From the NCBI GenBank assembly GCA_027603945.1, contig JADIIU010000062.1, positions 1-64,000 on the forward strand: a stretch of 64,000 bases of DNA, in the 5' to 3' direction. The notes under the pieces are model-generated. The model saw nothing but the letters and a program-made list of their open reading frames with translations. It ran no database searches and was not told where the DNA came from. The stretch is from Terramyces sp. JEL0728. Its lineage: Eukaryota > Chytridiomycota > Chytridiomycetes > Rhizophydiales > Terramycetaceae. The stretch's first letter is position 1; every line of letters begins with the position of its first letter. Both the position numbers and the translations under genes were made by a program. Shown piece after piece: positions 57,699 to 64,000 of this stretch.

Positions 57699-58297
57699 TC
57701 ACTTGGATTTTGTTTTTTGGTCTTTTCTAATACGAACATCATCATTATACACGCGAGCCATATTGACTTCCATCGTGGTGATTTGTTCCTTCAAATATTC
57801 AAGATCCTCTTCAACTTGAGCCAAGCTGATTCTAGCGCTGTTTAATTTAGATTCCAATAACTGCTTAGCTTCATCGATAGGATATTCCAACATTACGTTG
57901 GCCTAAGGTAAAGAATCGCTTACCCCCAACCATAGATTGACGGTATTGGTTTTTGGGATCTTTGCTTTAACCCACAGTGTGTCATTAAGTTCAAAATCTG
58001 TTACTATAGGCTCGCTATCTTCCTAATATCAAAACAAATTACTTTTTTGGAGGCTAAAAATACAACTAATTCCAAGGACTTTTCAATTTCCGGTATTTTG
58101 GTTTCTAATCCAACCTGTCTCTGCAATAGGTGGTTTTCCATAAATCTGTACTTTGAAATCCTAAAATCTAATTCTTGTTACATTTCTTGAAATTTGGATA
58201 GAGTGCTTTCATGATCCGAGCCGTCCAAAAAAGCACTAACGCTGTCTACGAATGGTGCTCTTGGTATTCCTCTGGGATTTGCGTCGATAGTTGCCAT
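57699..58297 (-). CDS. PAC10: Prefoldin subunit 3
   Basis: 178 residues from exons 58297..58182, 58160..58043, 58022..57924 and 57902..57699 (introns 21, 20 and 21 nt). Alpha-class prefoldin layout: an N-terminal helix with RGIPRAPFVDSV, the first coiled-coil arm (YRFMENHLLQRQ), a beta segment with FELNDTLWVKAKIP, NLWLGANVMLEYP, and the second coiled-coil arm. It is part of the hexameric chaperone that hands actin and tubulin to CCT. Length is normal for VBP1/PAC10. Confidence 0.93.
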
Positions 58298-58416
58298 TGG
58301 TTGATCAGATCAAGAATTGAAAATTGTCGAAATTGGTTTCAGTTGAAAAACGAGTTCATCCTAGGTGTGGAGAATACCGATTGCTGATGGAGCATAGAGT
58401 ATATACAATATTTATT

Positions 58417-60618
58417 TTAATCCAACATTTGTTCATCGTTTAAAATTGCCATTAGTTCTTCAGGTATCAGTAACGGGAAATCCCTTTGAGATTGCATAAT
58501 TTCAAATAACGCTCTTCTCCAAATATTATACTTTAGATCCGGGTATGCTGAATTAGTAGAGCTTACCTTCAATGTACCAGCCATAGGAGAGTTTAAATAA
58601 TCCATCTTCCTCGCTCTTGAAACATTGAACTAGATGTAGATTATCTTCAACGGTAAATTCATTGCTAGGCTTGTCATTCGAACTAAGATTATCAATTGAA
58701 TTTTTGGTTGATCCAGGCTGAGAAGATAGAGCAGATCGAACTGATGCAGCAGCCGAACCTGGGTTTAAGCAATCTATAGAGTTATTAGCCGAGTTAATAG
58801 TTGTTAATCCTTTTGTTTCTGGCCTGAGAACGCTATCCTTTGGTTTTGGCGGAGCACTGCCAAAAGAGGACGAATGAGTCCGGTTTCTCAAAGATTGTAG
58901 CTGCGACTCTAATGTTTTTGTTGGTGTAGATGGCACATACATATTTTGTTCTGAACTATTTGCACTATGTGCAAAGGGAGAAACAGGCTTTATGGTTGGA
59001 TTAATTTCTAGTTTAGTTACTGAACCAGCAGGTGAAGCCTTTCCTGGCAAAGTTGGCTTGGCAGGGACGTTTTGTATAATATTTTTACCAGAAGGTGTTT
59101 TATCAAAAGGCGAATGTGGTTTCTGTGGTATATCCGTTGGTTTTGGCGGGATTGCATTCGAGTTTTTCCGTAAAGTACCCAATTCTGAGGAGCTTTGGTT
59201 TTTAGTTACATCAACCATAGTTTGCTGCGAAGTTTGCACAGCTGGCTTTGTTTGGGTTGCGGCATGACGCAGCCTGTTCATCAAATCCTCAGGTGTTTCT
59301 GCCTTTACAGAAGATCTTGAACTCCCAGAATCAGTTTTCAAGTGGCCAGGGAGGAACGACTGAGCGTTTGAATCTCCCCGTGGCCTTTGCAGCTCGTTAC
59401 GCATTTTCATTTGTTGTTGCACAGTGTGAACAGAAGAATCAGCCCTGCTTCGATTCACTATTGGTGCGGTGGAGGAGGGTTGACTGCTAGACTCTGCTCT
59501 CCCCCTTACATTCACGGTATTTTGAGATCCTGTTGAATCAAATCGAGTTGATCGTGGCGGAGTGTTCATTCCAGAAACATTTGCAGAGTTTTGGTGAGAC
59601 AGGAAGGGCTTTATAGAAATTTCGCTTTTAGATGGCCATTGTTCAGATCTTGATGTTTTATGATGAAATTCTGAAAGAGGGGAAAGCGATCTATCCGGAG
59701 AGACGAGACTTGACGGAGATACCAGGTTCTGCAAATCTGTAGAAGGTGAAAATGGAGATTTTGGTGTTTGTAAGGATGCAGACATTGGTACTGCTGTGTC
59801 TGGAGATTTCGTGCTGGCTGACTTTACGTTTTGGGTTACAATCCTGACCAACTCATTTGCAACCGCTCTTTCAGCCAGTTTTTCATTGGCAAGTGTTTTT
59901 TCTGTTTTTGATGGCCTTGCTGAATGGATCGGAGAAGGTGTTTCTGGTGTATTCTGTTTAGATAAAGTGCTGTCTAGTTGATTTAAAATTAATGGAGAAA
60001 GGTTTTTGGAGTTGCGAACTTTCACACTGTCTCTGGTGCTGGAAACTGATTCTCTTGGTATGGTTGATGTGGAAGGCTGATCTTCAATCTTTCTTATATG
60101 CAGCGGCGATTCGTTTTGATTTGCGCTTGGAATTAACCCCTTCAAACTGGCATCTGATGTAGTTGGAGAGTTTGATTTCTGGGTTTTGATTTCTTTCACC
60201 TGCGCTACTTTGCTATTCGAAGATTTCTTTTCGCTAGACGGCGATTTTGGTGTAGCTGGTGCTGCGGCAGATTTGGGTTCCTCAGCAATCCTGTGTAAGC
60301 TTCCTGTGCCGTTTTCGCTTACATCCAACGAGTGCATGGATGATATTAAGGTGCTTTTTGCTTTTATGCTGTCAGACACCAGCACTGGTTGAGATTTTGT
60401 AATTATTAGGGAATTCGTTGCAGAATCATCATTTTTACTGTCTGTTCTATTTAGCGATACTAATGAAGTCTTTTTCTTGTTTTTCACAGTTCCTTTACTC
60501 GATAATTCCTCAGAGGATGTTGCTGATATTGGCTGCGATCCCGTCAGTTTTTTTAATTTCGAAAATATAGAGGCTTTCTTTGGCTACTATTAGTTGGCTT
60601 TACTTTCTCTGCTTCCAT
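58417..60618 (-). CDS. Uncharacterised Ser/Pro/Asn-rich protein
   Basis: 720 residues from exons 60618..60604, 60583..58567 and 58547..58417 (introns 20 and 19 nt); the first exon encodes only five residues. I do not recognise it. Most of it is disordered and full of SP and TP sites (candidate proline-directed kinase targets), with basic patches. Only the last 110 residues look ordered (an acidic-aromatic stretch around FKLSYGWYIEAYPDLKYNIWRRALFEIM, given here by its key residues, ending with LNDEQMLD). It could be a scaffold or cytoskeletal regulator; that is a guess. It lies between prefoldin 3 and the CSPP1-like gene, all on the minus strand. Confidence 0.75.
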
Positions 60619-60717
60619 TAATAGAAAAGGAGTTTCTTTGTTTGCTCGAATTTGAGAGTTACGTCACCAGATAATTTCAAAGAAATAAATCAAGATATAT
60701 TAAATTGCAGATAAATG

Positions 60718-63530
60718 TTACAGCTGGTTTACAGAAACAGCTTGATAAGTGGACGGTGAGTGGGGTATGCTATTTTCACCCTTCAATTAGGAAATATTAC
60801 CTCGTTCATGAAATTTTCAAGCAGTTCCTTATCACTGAGCTTTGGGGTTTTAGCACGAAGATTGATCTTTCTTAACCGCGCTTCGTTCCGCTGTTCTATT
60901 TCTTCAATGTTGAAATCATCTAGGTTAATTTTATATACCATCGCCAGACTGATATTCGCAATCATCCGTATTCTCAAATAAATCAGCATTGAAATCCAAG
61001 TTATTTGAAATGTCCAGGATTTGAGTTTCGGTCCTGAACAGTTCGTTTTCAAATGCACTTGTTGCGGCTGGTGTTTTCAATTTTCTAAACTTTGAAGAGA
61101 TTGAATTTCGTTTTGGTGGATCCAAAGGTTCGTAAGGTGCATGTAACTTTTTATGGAGAGACTTTCCAGACTTTATCCGTGCTGTGTCGCGCTCCATTTC
61201 TTCCACTTTCAAAATCAGAGGATCCTGAGAAATCTGATGGGACGATTTATGCTCGTCCTGCTCTATATCTTGCCTCAATTTAGTGTTTTCCATTTCAAGC
61301 TCTCTTTGAATAGCTGCCAACTGTTCTAATATTTCGTGGTTGGGGTTCAGGAATGATTTTTCGTTTCGATTAGATTCGGAGAGGCTTGGAGGAAGGCTGT
61401 TCTCTTGTACCTTGGACCCTGATTCTGGTCTTCTTTCTGGTTCCAGCGGAGGCACGCCAACATCCTGATTAGTAGGCGGGTCAGTTTTACTTTCTTGCAT
61501 CAAGCTTTCGATATGTTTAGATCTGATTGGTGGCGAATTGGTCTTTGGTTGCGGCATATCTTGCGCGCTGTCGTAATTATTATTTTCAGAATTTAGCTTT
61601 TCTTTCATTTTTTTCAATACAGCTGGAAGAGGAGGCGAATTCGACCGGAATGGAGGAGCAGAGGTTTCATAGCCATCTTGCGGTTCTTTTTTAAGTAGTA
61701 ATTACCAGGACTGTATTGCCTAACTACTCTTTTTGGCTTGGTTAATGGCTTTTTCAATAACATTTCGGCCTGCTTTTCCTTGTCCAGTTTTTCTTTTTGA
61801 ATCCTCTCGTTTTCCAGTTTCTCTAGTTCCTGCTGTTAACAGTAAAGTACGGCTTTCTTTCTGTCCTCCTCCTGCTCTCTCTTGTATTGCTCTTTCATGG
61901 TATTTAATTCGTTCTCTATTCGCAATCTCTCTTTTTCGTCTTCTATCCTTTGTTGTTCCAGTTGCTGCTGTTTCTGCTGTTCCTTTTCAGCAATTTGCAT
62001 CTTCAAAACGTTCTATATAAATATCGAATTACTTGAATATCCCTTTGGTTTTTTTGTTTCATTTGTTCTTTTGCCAGGAATTCTTCTTTTTGCCAGGCTG
62101 GCATATCCTCTACTTGCATTGCACCTCGAATGTGCTTGGTTTGAGTCGGATCATACACGCTGCTGACAAGTTTTCTGGTTAATCAAGAAATACTCAAAAT
62201 CAAGGCTCGATGGTGGAAAAGATCCATTCAACGAGAGATTGTGATTTCTCTGCTCCATCATTCTCGAAGGCGAATATTCATTGTTTATAAGAACACTTCC
62301 CGAAGCAATCGGGGGTAGAGTGGAATACTGGCTTAGTAATGGTGATCTGTTGGAGATATTGGGGAACACTTCTGAATGGAAAATTTTGGCTTGCTGATCA
62401 GGAAATTGTTTTCTGGAGTGATGGAACAGCTCTGGTGCTATTGTAGAATATGGGCTGGCAGTCTTGTATTCTTTGCTCGCGTACAAATGCTGCATTAGTG
62501 GTTGCTACCTCTGAATCTTCTTTTCTTTCCAAGAGTTTTTGCCGTTGCAGCATTTCATTTTTCACCCTAATTTGCTCGTCCAAATCTTTCAAGTATTTTG
62601 TTTGCTGGATCAATTTAATACTACCTGCTGCATTCTGTCATGAAATTCTGGATCTTTGGTTCGTTCATTCCCAAAATTGCTATTATATTTGCTATATTGG
62701 TTTCTGTTTTTTGCTGGTTTGGCCTCGTTAAACCAGACATACCTGCCGTTTATTTGTAATTTCAAATCCTGGTTCCTATTATTAATATAAAGTACTGGTT
62801 CAAGTTGCCGCAGCTTCTCAACTTGCTTTTGTTTCGCCTTTTCTGCAATTTGCCTATCTGCGATCAAACTACAAATACCCAGTTCTTTGGCATACTGCTC
62901 TTTATTCTGGTATTTTGTGCTTGTGTAATTCCTTTCTGGATAGTTTAAATTTTGAGACGAAGTTCTACTTTCTGACCTAACGCTCTCATGTCTATTGTGG
63001 TATGAATATTGTCCTTCCCTTGGTCTGAACGCATCCCTTTGTGGATAGGTTCCGTAAAGGTTGAATGCAGGATCTGGCTGATTAGTTGGCGGTGGGAGTT
63101 GATAGTTGTGGTATCCCCAGTTGACAGGATAGAATGGTGGCGGCATTGGCAAGTTCACCCTTGGGTCGCTGTACATTCCATAGTTTAGCATTGCAGGTGC
63201 TGCATATGGCTGATACATTGGCTGAGCATTGTAAAAAGTATTAGCTGGGGCTGCAGTACTATTTGGAATGGGCGGTAACTTTTCAGCATTTGGTGGGACT
63301 GAAGGGTTGCTTTTACGTGCTGTAATTTTTTGAGGTGGATATTCTATAAATGTTTGTTCTGCTGGTTCATCTCGATTTTTCAGTAACCTCTTTAATCTTG
63401 GATGTGCCATTGCTGCTTGAGACGCCAAGTATTTCTTCATATCGTTCTGACGTTCCTCCTGCAATTTTAAGCGTCGTTCTTGTTCTCTTGGGTCACTCTG
63501 TCCTCCAATTGGATTCATTTGAACCTGCAT
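60718..63530 (-). CDS. CSPP1-like centrosome/spindle-pole and ciliary protein
   Basis: 884 residues from nine exons; introns 62605..62624, 62490..62508, 62175..62193, 62014..62033, 61830..61850, 61686..61705, 60920..60938 and 60781..60800. The intron at 61830..61850 could also be read as 18 nt. The N-terminal third is Pro/Tyr/Asn-rich, with short charged helices (YAKELGICSLIADRQIAEKAKQK by key residues). A coiled coil follows with MPAWQKEEFLAKEQ, VLKMQIAEKE and a long KE-rich helix, and the C-terminus has EIEQRNEARLRK. These segments match CSPP1, which binds microtubules at spindle poles and cilia. Similarity is in short blocks, so the assignment is moderately sure. Confidence 0.72.
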
Positions 63531-63645
63531 ATTGTTGCGACGCGTTTAACTTTCGAAAGCCTGCCCTGCAGTATTCCAAAAATGAATCTCAACCCGCAGT
63601 TTAATTTCCTGCAAGTTTCAATTGTAAATTTTCTCTTTTTGATTT

Positions 63646-64000
63646 ATGAGCCGTATTCTGCAACAGATTACTGCTGTTTATTGCAGCGTTTCAATTGGAC
63701 TAGTTGGAGGATATTGCTATTACACCAAAGATATTGAATCAGTTTGTAAAGAGGAATATCCAAAATCGTTCCAGTCGCTAATTTCCCCCTCTTCAACTTA
63801 TGGATTTTTTCAAAGACAGAATTACAAATCACCACTTCAAGAAGCACTCAAGTCTCTATTTACTCAGCCATTCTATGAAATTGAGTACATGATTTCAAAC
63901 ACAATGTATAATGACGATTTTCAGCTGAAAGTTGGGCAAAAAATAGGAAATTTGGTTGTTGAGCGAATACCTGCCCCAAACCAAGTTGTGTTGCGCTATC
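63646..64000 (+). CDS. Unidentified protein with N-terminal membrane segment (5' part)
   Basis: Open from the ATG at 63646 to the window end (118 codons, incomplete). The start, MSRILQQITAVYCSVSIGLVGGYCYY, looks like a signal anchor or mitochondrial inner-membrane segment. The rest is not recognised. It is divergent with the CSPP1-like gene, 115 bp away. Confidence 0.6.
   Translation, partial: MSRILQQITAVYCSVSIGLVGGYCYYTKDIESVCKEEYPKSFQSLISPSSTYGFFQRQNYKSPLQEALKSLFTQPFYEIEYMISNTMYNDDFQLKVGQKIGNLVVERIPAPNQVVLRY

Overview
The window is nuclear DNA from a eukaryote, most likely an early-diverging, flagellum-bearing relative of fungi (a rozellid-, aphelid-, chytrid- or sanchytrid-grade holomycotan). 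Fungal markers are a division-2 chitin synthase and class-X-like signalling scaffold. The plant/fungal amino-acid enzymes acetolactate synthase and 2-isopropylmalate synthase are also present, as are NOP16 and OST4. Two proteins normally tied to cilia or centrosomes (LRRC9 and a CSPP1-like protein), together with a long WD40/HEAT protein of axonemal type, argue that the cell builds a flagellum or centriole at some stage. The species cannot be fixed from this sequence.

The genome is compact: neighbouring genes are often only 10-160 bp apart. It carries extremely small spliceosomal introns. I could place 98 introns by restoring protein frames; they run from 19 to 25 nt (mostly 19-22), almost all GT...AG with a TAAY-like branch site just before the 3' AG. 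Nearly every multi-exon gene closes to an exact multiple of three once they are removed, which supports the models.

Layout. 1-12.5 kb: chitin synthase 3' end (+), HAD phosphatase (-) back to back with REV7/MAD2B (+), a ~1790-residue WD40/HEAT protein (-), RCL1 (+), an MT-A70 methyltransferase of probable MTA1 type (+) and 2-isopropylmalate synthase (-). 12.8-19.3 kb: a 2097-residue protein joining pseudokinase, AAA-type ATPase, GAF and cyclic-nucleotide phosphodiesterase domains. 19.3-26.3 kb: full-length ABC-B transporter, an unknown basic/proline-rich protein (-), an unresolved small reading frame and acetolactate synthase. 27.3-31.9 kb: an array of five small bHLH transcription factors, three of which share the same C-terminal motif, interrupted by a decayed protein kinase. 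31.95-42.4 kb: a 5.1-kb tandem segmental duplication carrying a secreted VWD/EGF protein, NOP16, a TrhO/TSTD2-like rhodanese and a 2-oxoglutarate oxygenase; the second VWD copy lost its GPI-anchor signal at the junction. 42.5-50 kb: LRRC9, MYG1, OST4 and INO1. 50.6-53.2 kb: two beta-carbonic anhydrases and a FYVE protein. 53.6-64 kb: SWI1/ARID1-like subunit, TRPL14-like ATPase, prefoldin 3, a Ser/Pro-rich unknown, a CSPP1-like protein and the start of one more gene.

Most genes are housekeeping (rRNA processing, amino acids, inositol, folding, glycosylation, translesion synthesis). The parts that look distinctive are the pseudokinase-ATPase-GAF-PDE fusion, the bHLH array, the recent duplication and the intron size.
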